A DNA stretch of 64,000 nucleotides from Amaurobius ferox (lineage: Eukaryota; Arthropoda; Arachnida; Araneae; Amaurobiidae), in the NCBI GenBank assembly GCA_951213105.1, contig OX578152.1, positions 97,997,068-98,061,067 of the forward strand, in the 5' to 3' direction. Shown piece after piece: positions 1 through 10,474 of the stretch (the stretch's first letter is position 1; each line of letters starts with the position of its first letter). The translations under genes were made by a program, and so were the position numbers. The notes under the pieces are model-generated. The model worked only from the letters and a program-made list of their open reading frames with translations. It ran no database searches and was not told the DNA's origin.

Positions 1-743
1 CACCTCAAATGATTTTAGCGTATTCTTAATATGGAGTTTTAACTTCTTTCCTATACCTCCATGCCTCTTCAACGTAACGACATGCACGACGAAGGGACGC
101 TGCGCCATCGCCAATTGTATTCTAAGCAAATATATTTTTTTGTAAACATGGGTTAAAATATGTTCCTTTTGAATTTGGAACGTTAGAAACAGCACACAAA
201 AGATTGTACTCCTTCAGCAGAAATCGAAAAGAAGTTAGAGTTACAGATTAGATTTATTCAAGATAAATCTAATTTAATCTTATATTTAAAATCAATTTTT
301 TACTTTATACGTGAATTTTTTAGTGAATTTTTCCCATTCTGGACTGAAATATAATGTTTTGGTATATAGACTGTAAGTGCGAATTGATTTCAAGAGATCT
401 ATGCACACTTCTTGGATCAAGAAAAACTGTAATTGGTCAGAACTTAAAAATGTTTGAATACTGCATAAATGCTCTCCCGCCCCCTCTCATCTGTAGTATT
501 TAAAAAATATTGTTTACATGAAAATTTTCGATTTTGAGGCCAATATATGTTTTAAGACCTCCTGAACACGTTTAGACTATTTTTGGAGTGATGTCTGTGG
601 TCGATTTTTTGTGTGCACGATAGCAGACTCAAATATTAATGGATTTTCCTGAAACTTTATATACGGCTTTGTTATTAAAAAGTCTAGAACTAGATAGAAT
701 TTTTTTTAAACTCGAGTGAAAACTTCGAAACTTATTCGAAATT
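1..743. other. non-coding AT-rich DNA with an R1-related fragment
   Basis: I see no gene here. Positions about 520-735 resemble 24285-24520 directly and 29100-29290 in reverse, so they are a copy of an interspersed repeat related to R1 (see 744). The rest shows no pattern I can name. Confidence 0.5.
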
Positions 744-2639
744 TTAGATTTTTACTTTCCTTATATACATAGTATAATGTATAAGGAAAGTATTATGACG
801 GGGTCGAAAATTCGAATTCAAGTTTTCGACTGAAGAGCACGTTTCAAGCATCCCTGAACACGAATTGAACATTTTTGAGGTGTTGTGTGTGTGTGTGTGT
901 GTGTGTGTGAGTCTGTGGAGACGATATCTCACGAACAAATGGAGCGATTCGAATGCAATTTGGTACAAAAATTATAATCTGTGAATACTGGAATCCTATT
1001 GTTTTTAAACGTAGTCAAATGTTCAGAACCCTCAAAATTTTCGAGTGACATTTTGAAAAAATCATCAAAAAATCACAACCTTTAATAAAGTTACCCAAAT
1101 AGACATTTATTATGTAATTTTTCCTTAGAAAACGATTGACATAAACTTTAGAACGCTGGCCTAAACCGTTCTGAAGATATTACACGTTTTTCAAACAAAT
1201 TTATCAAAAAATCACATAAATTAAAAAAAATAGCTATTGTGCAATATGTTTACTTTTTAAATGTAATATCATGCGATAAATTCGGTGACATCATTCTCGT
1301 GAATCTTTCTCGTTCCATTCATGAGAAAAGTTACTTTGGATAATACTTTTGTATTTGAACGCCAATAGTCATTTATCTACTATAAGAATAACTTATTTCT
1401 CCGTCCATAACGCTTGGTGAGATTTTGGCGACGAATTTAGCGGAATATAGCTAATTTGGCCACTTTTTTAAATGTTGCCAAATTGATCAAAATGGCGCTA
1501 AATCAATGAAATTGACTATTAATTGACGAAAATTCAACATCTTGGAAGCACAATAAGTATTTACTCTAAGAATAACCAATTTTTCCGTCCCTAACGTTTG
1601 ACAAAATTTTGGTGACGAATTTGTCGGAATATCTCAAACTTGCTGACAGTTTAAAAGTTGCCATATTGACGAAAATGTCACCCAATTGATAGAAATTTGC
1701 CAAATTGATGAAATCGACGCTAAATCAATGAAATGGCGATTAACTGATAAACGTCCAATATCTTGGTAAAAACGTAAGTAGACTATAAGACTATAACTTA
1801 AGTAGACTATAACGTGAGTAGACAATAAGAATAACTCATTTCTTCGTCCGTTCGTCCGGAACGTTTGGCGAAAAATTTAGCGGGATGTCACCAAATTGGT
1901 GACTATTTTAAATGTTGCCAAAGTGACAAAAGTTCCGACAAATTGATAAAAATGACGTCAAATGGGAAGGAATGTTTCTCAAATTCTGATTTCCATCACA
2001 TGACGGGCATACCTTCTAGTATATATTCTCTCCGTTTGTCTGTAACTAGGGGCGGTTCGTGTATAGGCACTGCGGCATTGCGGAAGCGACAAAGCTCTCT
2101 ATTCCTCGCAGCCTGGCAGTGCAGCTTCCTCCTTGCGCATGCGCACAACAGTCAAACACCACGTCGTTGAAAGTGTGAAGCGTGGTGTTTGACTGTTGTG
2201 CGCATGCGCACATAGGAAGCTGCACGCGAGAATGCGAGGGCGAAAGAGCACTGTCGCTCCCGCAGTGCCGCAGTGCCTATGCACGAATCGCCACTGTCTG
2301 TAACACTTGGTGATGCATTTCGGTAAACTCGGCGAATAATCTAGCAAAATATCGCCAATTTGGTGATATTTCGCCCCAGATTGACGAAAATATCGCCAAA
2401 CTTGCAAAAATGATGTTAAATTAATGAAAATGACGCCTAATTGATGAATTAATTATTTTAATACATAGACTATATCGCTTATTGATGATGCTATCAACAT
2501 TGATAATTGTTTATTTAGAGTTGCGCGAAATATAAGTTAATTGGGTACTTTGAAATAGTTTTACAGGTTGTCTTCCGGAAAATCACCAAATGTACAATTC
2601 AACGATGAAAACGCAGTACCGTGGATTTTATACATCATT
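744..2639 (+). repeat. R1 interspersed repeat, copy 1
   Basis: R1 is my name for a family that recurs in this window. It opens with a hairpin (here 754-791, ACTTTCCTTATATACAT against its complement), continues through a TG/CTG microsatellite (886-910) and a block about expected sequence 'gtctgtggagacgat', and in fuller copies ends with CACATCAGATTTTT. Inside this copy 1380-2000 is a degenerate tandem repeat of roughly 180 bp whose units all carry 'cgtccataacg' and runs of 'gccaaattgacgaaaa'. A hAT-like MITE interrupts it at 2047-2296. No protein is encoded. The family could be a non-autonomous DNA transposon; I cannot place it in a known superfamily. Confidence 0.6.
2047..2296. mobile_element. 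hAT-like MITE / foldback element
   Basis: The 250-bp element is nearly one long inverted repeat. Its ends are TAGGGGCGGTTCGTG and, reversed, CAGTGGCGATTCGTG, and both arms continue through TAGGCACTGCGGC. The 8-bp sequence TCTGTAAC flanks it on both sides (2039-2046 and 2297-2304), and host sequence reads through once the insert is removed. An 8-bp duplication with CAGTGGCG-like ends is the pattern of hAT elements. There is no transposase, so it is non-autonomous. It also carries the matched blocks GCGCATGCGCA in its two arms. Confidence 0.8.
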
Positions 2640-2772
2640 ACTTTCCTTATATACATAATGTATAAGGAAAGTATTGTGACGGGGTCGAAAATTCGAATTC
2701 GAGTTTTCGACGGAAGAGCACGTTTCAAGCATCCCTGATCACGAATCAAACATTTTTGAAGTGATGTCTGTG
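2640..2772 (+). repeat. R1 copy 2, 5' part (split by the LTR element)
   Basis: It begins with the R1 hairpin at 2640-2672 and runs to the microsatellite, where the gypsy element is inserted. The copy continues at 13923 on the far side. Confidence 0.7.
2768..2772. repeat. target-site duplication CTGTG (left)
   Basis: The same 5 bp follow the 3' LTR at 13918-13922. A 5-bp duplication is usual for Ty3/gypsy integration. Confidence 0.85.
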
Positions 2773-3979
2773 TGTCATGTCGCAATTCTGCGCCATGAGC
2801 CTTTTTGTATTTTCTGAAAGAGAAACATCCTTCTCTCCGTTCGTGCCAGTACAGTGTTTTTACTAACACTTGTTTCCATTGAAATTACATTAAAAAGCGC
2901 ATTTCGTCGAGAAAGCGTTGGAATGTCTGGACTTAGTGTCTGGCCGTGGAGCGTGACGTGTTGGCTGTGTAGTTGCTATGTGAGCGCGCTGTCCAATCAG
3001 GAAGAGGCGCATTTTTTGCGTAGGAGAACTTGCGTGGGCTCTGAGGACCCATGTTTCGCTCTTCGAGCTGGAGATCCCGAGGATGGAAGACGCTGGGAAA
3101 ATTTGTCGAAAGACTTGAAACAAAGGCTTTTGGCCAAAATGGCTTGCCGTTCATCTGGAGCTGAAGAAGAGGAGCCTGGAACTATTCATTAATTATCCTG
3201 ATGCAAATCTTTTCTAAATTATATTTTTTTCCCTTCCAGGAAATATTCCGACGACGACTCTGGAATTTGAGATGAGTGATTGTCGTTTTGTTTTCAATTC
3301 GAAGCATTGTATTCGGAAGTTCGGTTTCTAAAGATTTTGGATTCTCCGAAAATCTCCCTGTGAACATTTATGATATCCCGCCTCAAAACCGTGATTACCT
3401 GATGCGAATCTGTTGCTCCAAATTAAATAAAATTAAGAGATCAGGTAAATTTTCCTTTTACCGGAATCAATGATTCCGAGGCGGCACTGGCATGATGAAA
3501 TTAAATTCTATAAGTAAAATGGCTCATGTTAAAATATTTAAAGTTAAATTAGAAATGATTTAAGATCATATGATTATGAATAATTTGATTATTTGAATGC
3601 TATATATTTTTACCAGAGCAATTGGTTTCTTGAATATGTCTAATATAAGTGAAGCTCTGAAGTTTATTTATTATTTGAAAGTTAAAATACACATATTGAA
3701 TTCTTCGAAAAATCTAAAATAAATCAATATTTAAGTGGTGTGAAAAAGAGCCTATTTATTTGTGTCTGTATATTTACTTTACTCACTGTACTTCATTTAG
3801 GGTTATTTAATTCCCCTAAACTGGGAACTCCTTTAAATCTTGAACCTGGTGTTTTTGCTGATACATTTTTGAGAATATATTTGTTAAATTTATGTCTCTT
3901 TGGCATTTTGAAATTAAGATCACGAAGTTGTGGGTGGTGGAGTCAGTAGGTGCTGATTTGTACTGACCCAGCTCCCACA
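2773..3979 (+). repeat. 5' LTR
   Basis: 1,207 bp, TGT...ACA ends, same length as the 3' LTR with a constant offset of 9,938 bp. Frames that look open in it occur identically in the other LTR and are not genes. Confidence 0.95.
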
Positions 3980-3982
3980 AAT

Positions 3983-4000
3983 TGGTGCCGTATCCCTTTC
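3983..4000 (+). promoter_or_regulatory. primer-binding site
   Basis: TGGTGCCGTATCCC starts 3 nt after the LTR. The leading TGG pairs with the CCA end of a tRNA. I cannot say which tRNA. Confidence 0.6.
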
Positions 4001-4594
4001 CCAGAGTATTACAGTGAGTGAGGTATAATTTTATGAAAGAGTGCAAATTTTTTATTGTGTAAAAAAATATTGCAGTACTAATATGTCGAAGTAAGTTAAA
4101 AAATTATTTTGTGGTGCAAAATATTTGAGTTTAATGGGCATAAAAATTTTGTTTATGTGTCATATATTAAGAAAAAGTGCAAAAGCACATAAGCCCAGAC
4201 GCACCAGAGAATTATTTGCATGATTTAATTTGCATTTTACATGTTGAAATTGTGTTACATATATTTTGAGGTAATTGACATACATAAATACACAAAATTT
4301 TATATGATATATGATATATGAGTAAATTGAAATTTCCAAATACACACACATAAAAGGTAAATACATGAAGTGCATACATTTATTTTGAAAAGTGAATACA
4401 AAAGTTCTGTGCACATGCAAAAGTGATTCGAAGTTCATGATAATGAACAAAAAGTGAAAAGAGTTACACGTAGTGTTTTTCGGTGCTCTGTTTACACATA
4501 AATAAGTGATTTAAGAAAAAGTGAAACCAATTTTCCACAATAAACTGTGTTCGTGATAAATTTGAATCTTTTTGGTGAAAAACCTTGTGCAAAA
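4001..4594 (+). other. retrotransposon 5' leader
   Basis: An untranslated AT-rich leader between the primer-binding site and the gag start. Several ATGs and short frames occur; none is convincing. Confidence 0.5.
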
Positions 4595-7500
4595 ATGCCT
4601 AAAACTAGAAATACGAGAGCAAGCAGGAGTAGAGATTCCTCTACACAACGGAATTCATCTAACCGTGTCCCTTCGGTGTCTCCGCCACGACTTTCTCCAA
4701 ATTCTGGCAGATCAGCTTCCGCTGTTAGAGACTCTAACAAAATGAAAATCGGAATTGGATCACAGTTCCTTGGATCCATTCCAAGTTTTGCTGGCAATGC
4801 AAATGAATCTTTTCACGAATTTTTGGAGAAATTTCTTCTGGTTGCTGAACATGCCGAGTGGTCTAATAGAGACAAAATTTTTGTATTAAAGTTGAAGTTA
4901 TCTGGTAGGGCTGAAAGACTGATAAAATCCATCCCGAAACTAAACCAAAGTACGAATTTTTCAGAATTAGTGAATACACTCAAGGACAATTTTACAAAAA
5001 AAGAAAATATTGCCAAGAACGTTGCCGCACTAGTAAATTGCAAGCAAATGACAAACGAGAGTGTTCGTGATTATGCAAATCGAATAGAGGCAGAATCATA
5101 TGTTGCTTTTCCGCAAGATGTTGTGTCTGATAATGAAGATTCCTTGAGAACTGCTATTTTGATCAACTCATTCAAGAAAGGGTTGAAGATTAGCATTCGA
5201 AAGTCTGTCTTATCTGCAAATCCACAGTCATTTGAAGCTGCGAAAGAAATAGCCATTCTGGAAGAAGAAGTACAGAACGAAGAGCTGGAAGAAATGACAG
5301 AGGACATAAATGCTGTGAGAATCGAAAAAGACACTAAGCAGGAAATTGAAGAGTTGAAGAATGAATTAAAATTAAAGAAGAAAGAATTTGAGAAATTAAG
5401 AAGAAAATTTTGTGAAAATTCAGAGAAGAGGAAGAAAAGACTGAATGAAATAAGAGAAGATCTGGAAAAGAGCAACTCCAGTTTTGAAGAATCTTTCCTG
5501 GATACGCCCTCTACAAGCAGATACAATGAAAATGAATTGGAAGAGGAAGATTGGGAAGATATTCCAGTAAAGAAGAAACATAAACCATCAACATCTTTCA
5601 GAACTTCTACACCATCCAGAAAATCTGAAAATAAAAACCGTTTCAGTCAAAGAAGAATTCCAGTTGCCTCACAGGAAGAAGAGTGGTATGTTAAAAGTCC
5701 ATATCAAAATTATTCTCCAAGGAAAAACTCTCATTTTCTTAGAAGACCTTTTCGTAACAGTTCATATAGAAATCCAAATGTCCAAAGAAGATATTTTTCA
5801 AATTTTAGAAATTCCTTTGATAATTATAAATCACAAAACTTCAATAATTTTGGATATAGAAGAAATAACAGATATTTTAATAATAGATTTGGTAATAGAA
5901 GGCAATTTAGAAGACAAAACTTTAGAACACAAAATTTCCAATCTCCACTAGTTAATAGACGAAATTCTGAAGTTAGTTTTATGACTGAAAGCGAGACTCC
6001 TTGCCAAAACAATTTTCCTATTATTCAAGTTTTTGTTGAAGATGTCACACTAAATGCCTTAATCGACACTGGAAGTTCTATAAACATTATCTATAGTGAT
6101 GCTTTACACAAAATCAATCCGAGAAAAGTACAATTAAAGCATACATCCACTATTCTGAGAGGAATTGGAAGTCAAAATATTTTGGTTGAGAGAAAAGCTT
6201 CTTTTCCCATGATCATTGGAAATGAAAGAGATGTGATTGAATGCTGCATTTTAAATACACCTGCCCCAGGAAGGTACAACATGATTTTAGGAAGTACATT
6301 TTTACATGAGAAACAAGTGACAATTACTTATAGACATAAACGTGTGAATTTTTTGTACTGTAGTATTCCCTTTACTGAATTTACCGAATCACAAAGTTTT
6401 ACTGTGATTTCTGATGATGTACAATTTAAACCAATCGAGAGTTATGCAATAAGCCATGATTTTGACAGAAGAAATTACAATTTTACACATGATGTAGATT
6501 ATAGATGTAATAATGGATATTTATTTGAACAAAACAATCTTCATAATGAATTTAGAGACGTTGATTTTAGAAATTTTGATGCAAATGGAAATGATAGGTC
6601 AAGTTATGAATGTGAAAATGATTTACATGAAAGACAAATGAATGACAATGTACATACAGACAGATTTTTGACAAAAGACAATACCAGTAACAATGAAATA
6701 TTTCAGACAGATTGTGATAAACATGTTGAAGGAAGTTCACAACAAAATCAGGCAATAGGGATTGCCAAAGCTTTCAACAAATGTGTTCTAAAACCATTTT
6801 CGGAAACTTTTATTAAATTAAAAAGAAATTACAAAATTGAAAAAGACACGACAGTTTTGCTTGAACCTATCAATAATAAAGAATTTTCTGCAAACAAAAT
6901 TTTTGTAGCCAGAAGTATCCACAAAATTCCTGAAAATGACTTTTTGTATGCTAAAGTTGCAAATCCATCTGAAAAGGTTGTTTATATAAACAAAGGAATG
7001 AAATTAGGAACATTTGAAAACATCCATGAATCTGATATTGACATAAATAATAGAGTTGACATTGAAAACTGTATTGAAGAAAATGAAACATTTGATGCAT
7101 GGGGAGGAGATTTTGATTTGAAACATATGAACTATGCACAAAGAAATTTGCTTTTGAAATTACTAAGTAAATATAAACATGTTTTTGCTAAAAATATGAA
7201 AGAATTGTCTGGATGTGACACTATTTTGCACGAAATTAATCTTGAATCTAACATACCTGTTAGGCAAAAGCCATACCGCATTCCACATAATTTACAGAAA
7301 GAACTTTCACGCCAGGTAAACGAACTCCTTGATGCAAAAATCATTCAGCGCAGTACATCACCTTACAATACTCCAGTGCTTTTTGTTAAGAAACCTGATG
7401 GAAGTTACCGTTTGGTAGCGGATTTTCGAAAGCTCAATAAGATCACGATTGTAGAAAACTATCCGATTCCAAATATATCGGAATTAATCGATAACTTGTC

Positions 7501-10474
7501 TGGAGCCTTGTATTTTTCTACCCTGGATCTAACCAGTGGATTTTACCAATTGTGTTTACATCCTGATGATTACCCAAAGACTTCTTTTTCAACACCTGAT
7601 GGCCACTTTGAATGGACCAGAACCCCATTTGGTCTTAAGAATGCGCCTGCATCCTTTCAGAGACTGATGTCTCTGGTGCTGGCTGGCATATCTGGAATTT
7701 ATATTGATGACATTATAGTTGCTTCAAGAACATTCGAAGAACATTTGAAAAAACTAGAAGAGATTTTTGTAAGATTAAGTAAACATGGTCTTAAATTGAA
7801 ACCAAGTAAATGCCATTTTTTCAGAAAAACAATTAAGTATCTTGGATTTTTGGTATCAAATGGAAAAGTACAACCTGATACTCATAATTTAGAAGTTGTA
7901 GAGAAATTCAAAATTCCTAAATCAATTAAGAATGTGAGACAATTTCTTGGACTCACCGGATTCTATAGAAAATTCATAAAAGACTATGCAGAACTGACCT
8001 TGCCATTAACAGAATTATTGAAAACTAAGAATAATGAAAGTAAAAAGAAATTTATTTGGACTAATGAAGCTCAAAAATCTTTTGAAATTTTAAAAGGAAA
8101 ACTTTTGTCAAAACCAATTTTGACCCTTCCAGATTTCAGAAAACCATTTATTTTACATACAGACGCATCAAATCACTCTTTAGGTAGCTATTTGTCTCAA
8201 GAAGATGAGAATAAAATCTTGCATCCAATATCTTACGCAAGCAGAAAGCTTAGTGAAGCAGAATGTAAATACAGTGTTGTCGAAAGAGAAGCATTGGCTG
8301 TTGTTTGGGCTACAAACTATTATAAACATTATTTAATTGGAAAACCTTTCACAATTTTTTGTGACCAAAAATCTCTGTCCTTTGTATTTAAATTAAAAGA
8401 TCCTACATCTAGATTGGCTAGATGGATTGCATCCTTATCACAGTTTGATTATCAAATAGTACATAAACCAGGAAAAGCAAATGTAGTTGCTGATTATATG
8501 TCAAGAAATGTAGATGAATGTACAAATACTATTAACAATATTCCACAAAGATTCGTGTCACAATATAAAGTTATAAATCAAAATGTTAATCAAAATTTTC
8601 CAAGTGTAAATCAAAGTTCTCAAAGTTCTAATAATGTAAACAATACTAATAGTAGCAATAGAAGAGAATCAGAAGTCAATTTGAATCCAGCAAATACAAA
8701 TGAAGAAAATGAAATTTGTGCTGTTAATAATAATGAAAGTGAAATGCAAAATGAAAATAACATGCAAATTGGTCAATTGGAACAAACATTTACTTGTCCT
8801 ACTTTGCTCATAAGAATTAAGAATGCTCAAAAATCTGATCCAAGGTGCAATAAAATTATAGATCTCTTAGATAAAAACATAAAACCTTACCCACAAACTT
8901 TGGTATTTTTTAGAAAAGATGATATCCTGTGGTGTACTCACAAACACCCAAAGCGTAGACATCAAGAACAAGAAAGAGTTGTTGTTCCGCAGGAACTTGT
9001 GTCTGAAATTTTATGGTTACATCATGACTGTCCCACTTATGCACATTGTGGATTTAGAAGAACTTTAGCTTCTGTAAGTAGAAAATATTTTTGGCAGGGA
9101 ATGTATTCCCAAACCCACAATTATGTTGCATCATGCGAAATTTGTGTGGTAAATCGTGGCTTTAGAAATAACAAAGCACCCATACAAAGATTTTCGAAGT
9201 CCACATACCCATTTGAGCGTATCGCCATGGATTGTGTCGGACCATTACCTATATCAAGATCTGGAAATAAATTCATATTGGTCATAACTGACTATTTTAC
9301 AAGATGGCCTGAAGCATATCCCTTAGCTTCAATTAAAACTGAAGACATTTTAAGTTGCTTAGAGCACTACATGGCTCAGCATGGTATACCCAAATTCATC
9401 GTCTCGGATCAAGGGACGAATTTTGTTTCTAGAACAGCAAGATGCTTTTATAAGAAATTAGGAATAATAAAGAATACTACTACTGCCTACATGCCATCAG
9501 TAGACGGTTGTGTTGAAAGATTAAATGGTACTTTGATCAGATCCTTGAAAAATATTGCATATAACGATAAAGATAATTGGGACAATCTGATACATTTTGC
9601 TTTATTAGCACATAGAAATGTCATACATGCTTCTACGGGTGAATCGCCTGCTTATTTACTCTATGGTAGAGATTTAACAGTTCCAAATACTTTGATCACT
9701 GGATTTAAACCTCCGACATATGAATCAACATATGATTATGGAGAAGACATGAGATTCCGACTTAAAAGAACATATGATGTAGTAAAAAGTAACTTAGAAA
9801 AAGCTGAAAATTCACAAATTTTACAACAGCATAAGAAAGCAAAGATGCCCAATATTAAAGTTGGTGATTTAGTGTATCTTTACACTCCCTTTTTACCTCA
9901 AGGCCAGTCAAGAAAACTGAGCTCTTTTAACAGAGGTCCTTTTAAAGTGATAAAACAAACATCTGCAGTAAATTTCCTCATCAGACATGTAATGAATCCC
10001 AAAAATGAACAACTGGTTCATGTGAACAGACTGACTCTTTTACCTCCAAGAAGAGAGGAATTGCAGAAATTTTCAAAACAAACTCATGAAAGTCAAAAAT
10101 TGAACTCTAAGCCAAATAAACTTACGCCTGTGATCACCGCTGAGAAAGACTCTGTGAAACTAAAATCTTGTTTGACAAGATCTGGAGATAAATCTCAAAA
10201 CAAAAAAACTGTGAAACGAGTAAGATTTAATTTGCCAAATAAAAGGGTAAACGAAAATGCTGTTCATACTAGATCAAATTGTCGTACAAATCAAAGACAA
10301 CAATATGTTCAGAGAAATAATTCAAATAACTTTGATAATAGAGGAAATGGAAGAATCATTTACAATAACAATTATAGAAATAGTTATACACCACACCAAA
10401 ATCAGTATTACATGACAAACAGAAATACACGTACACCCTATAATCTTAGGAGTCAAAGATTTTCACAATATTAA
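4595..10474 (+). CDS. gag-pol: Ty3/gypsy gag-pol polyprotein
   Basis: A single frame of 1,959 codons makes capsid and enzymes for reverse transcription and integration. I start it at the ATG at 4595 (MPKTRNTRAS); the frame is open back to 4547 but only with a GTG. In order: a retrotransposon gag domain (about residues 55-215); a coiled, charged stretch; an Arg/Asn/Phe-rich segment (about 330-450) where a CCHC knuckle would be expected but none is seen; an aspartic protease with DTGSS at D491; reverse transcriptase with YIDD at about 1036; RNase H (about 1185-1300); an HHCC finger near 1476; an integrase core with D about 1545, D about 1605 and E about 1641; and an Asn/Arg-rich tail. There is no frameshift or stop between gag and pol. 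All catalytic motifs look intact, so it may be active. Confidence 0.93.
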   Translation: MPKTRNTRASRSRDSSTQRNSSNRVPSVSPPRLSPNSGRSASAVRDSNKMKIGIGSQFLGSIPSFAGNANESFHEFLEKFLLVAEHAEWSNRDKIFVLKLKLSGRAERLIKSIPKLNQSTNFSELVNTLKDNFTKKENIAKNVAALVNCKQMTNESVRDYANRIEAESYVAFPQDVVSDNEDSLRTAILINSFKKGLKISIRKSVLSANPQSFEAAKEIAILEEEVQNEELEEMTEDINAVRIEKDTKQEIEELKNELKLKKKEFEKLRRKFCENSEKRKKRLNEIREDLEKSNSSFEESFLDTPSTSRYNENELEEEDWEDIPVKKKHKPSTSFRTSTPSRKSENKNRFSQRRIPVASQEEEWYVKSPYQNYSPRKNSHFLRRPFRNSSYRNPNVQRRYFSNFRNSFDNYKSQNFNNFGYRRNNRYFNNRFGNRRQFRRQNFRTQNFQSPLVNRRNSEVSFMTESETPCQNNFPIIQVFVEDVTLNALIDTGSSINIIYSDALHKINPRKVQLKHTSTILRGIGSQNILVERKASFPMIIGNERDVIECCILNTPAPGRYNMILGSTFLHEKQVTITYRHKRVNFLYCSIPFTEFTESQSFTVISDDVQFKPIESYAISHDFDRRNYNFTHDVDYRCNNGYLFEQNNLHNEFRDVDFRNFDANGNDRSSYECENDLHERQMNDNVHTDRFLTKDNTSNNEIFQTDCDKHVEGSSQQNQAIGIAKAFNKCVLKPFSETFIKLKRNYKIEKDTTVLLEPINNKEFSANKIFVARSIHKIPENDFLYAKVANPSEKVVYINKGMKLGTFENIHESDIDINNRVDIENCIEENETFDAWGGDFDLKHMNYAQRNLLLKLLSKYKHVFAKNMKELSGCDTILHEINLESNIPVRQKPYRIPHNLQKELSRQVNELLDAKIIQRSTSPYNTPVLFVKKPDGSYRLVADFRKLNKITIVENYPIPNISELIDNLSGALYFSTLDLTSGFYQLCLHPDDYPKTSFSTPDGHFEWTRTPFGLKNAPASFQRLMSLVLAGISGIYIDDIIVASRTFEEHLKKLEEIFVRLSKHGLKLKPSKCHFFRKTIKYLGFLVSNGKVQPDTHNLEVVEKFKIPKSIKNVRQFLGLTGFYRKFIKDYAELTLPLTELLKTKNNESKKKFIWTNEAQKSFEILKGKLLSKPILTLPDFRKPFILHTDASNHSLGSYLSQEDENKILHPISYASRKLSEAECKYSVVEREALAVVWATNYYKHYLIGKPFTIFCDQKSLSFVFKLKDPTSRLARWIASLSQFDYQIVHKPGKANVVADYMSRNVDECTNTINNIPQRFVSQYKVINQNVNQNFPSVNQSSQSSNNVNNTNSSNRRESEVNLNPANTNEENEICAVNNNESEMQNENNMQIGQLEQTFTCPTLLIRIKNAQKSDPRCNKIIDLLDKNIKPYPQTLVFFRKDDILWCTHKHPKRRHQEQERVVVPQELVSEILWLHHDCPTYAHCGFRRTLASVSRKYFWQGMYSQTHNYVASCEICVVNRGFRNNKAPIQRFSKSTYPFERIAMDCVGPLPISRSGNKFILVITDYFTRWPEAYPLASIKTEDILSCLEHYMAQHGIPKFIVSDQGTNFVSRTARCFYKKLGIIKNTTTAYMPSVDGCVERLNGTLIRSLKNIAYNDKDNWDNLIHFALLAHRNVIHASTGESPAYLLYGRDLTVPNTLITGFKPPTYESTYDYGEDMRFRLKRTYDVVKSNLEKAENSQILQQHKKAKMPNIKVGDLVYLYTPFLPQGQSRKLSSFNRGPFKVIKQTSAVNFLIRHVMNPKNEQLVHVNRLTLLPPRREELQKFSKQTHESQKLNSKPNKLTPVITAEKDSVKLKSCLTRSGDKSQNKKTVKRVRFNLPNKRVNENAVHTRSNCRTNQRQQYVQRNNSNNFDNRGNGRIIYNNNYRNSYTPHQNQYYMTNRNTRTPYNLRSQRFSQY

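Noticed and set aside
2854..3949. Open frames of 61-112 codons inside both LTRs
   Set aside because: They are identical in the two LTRs, lack motifs and overlap each other on both strands.
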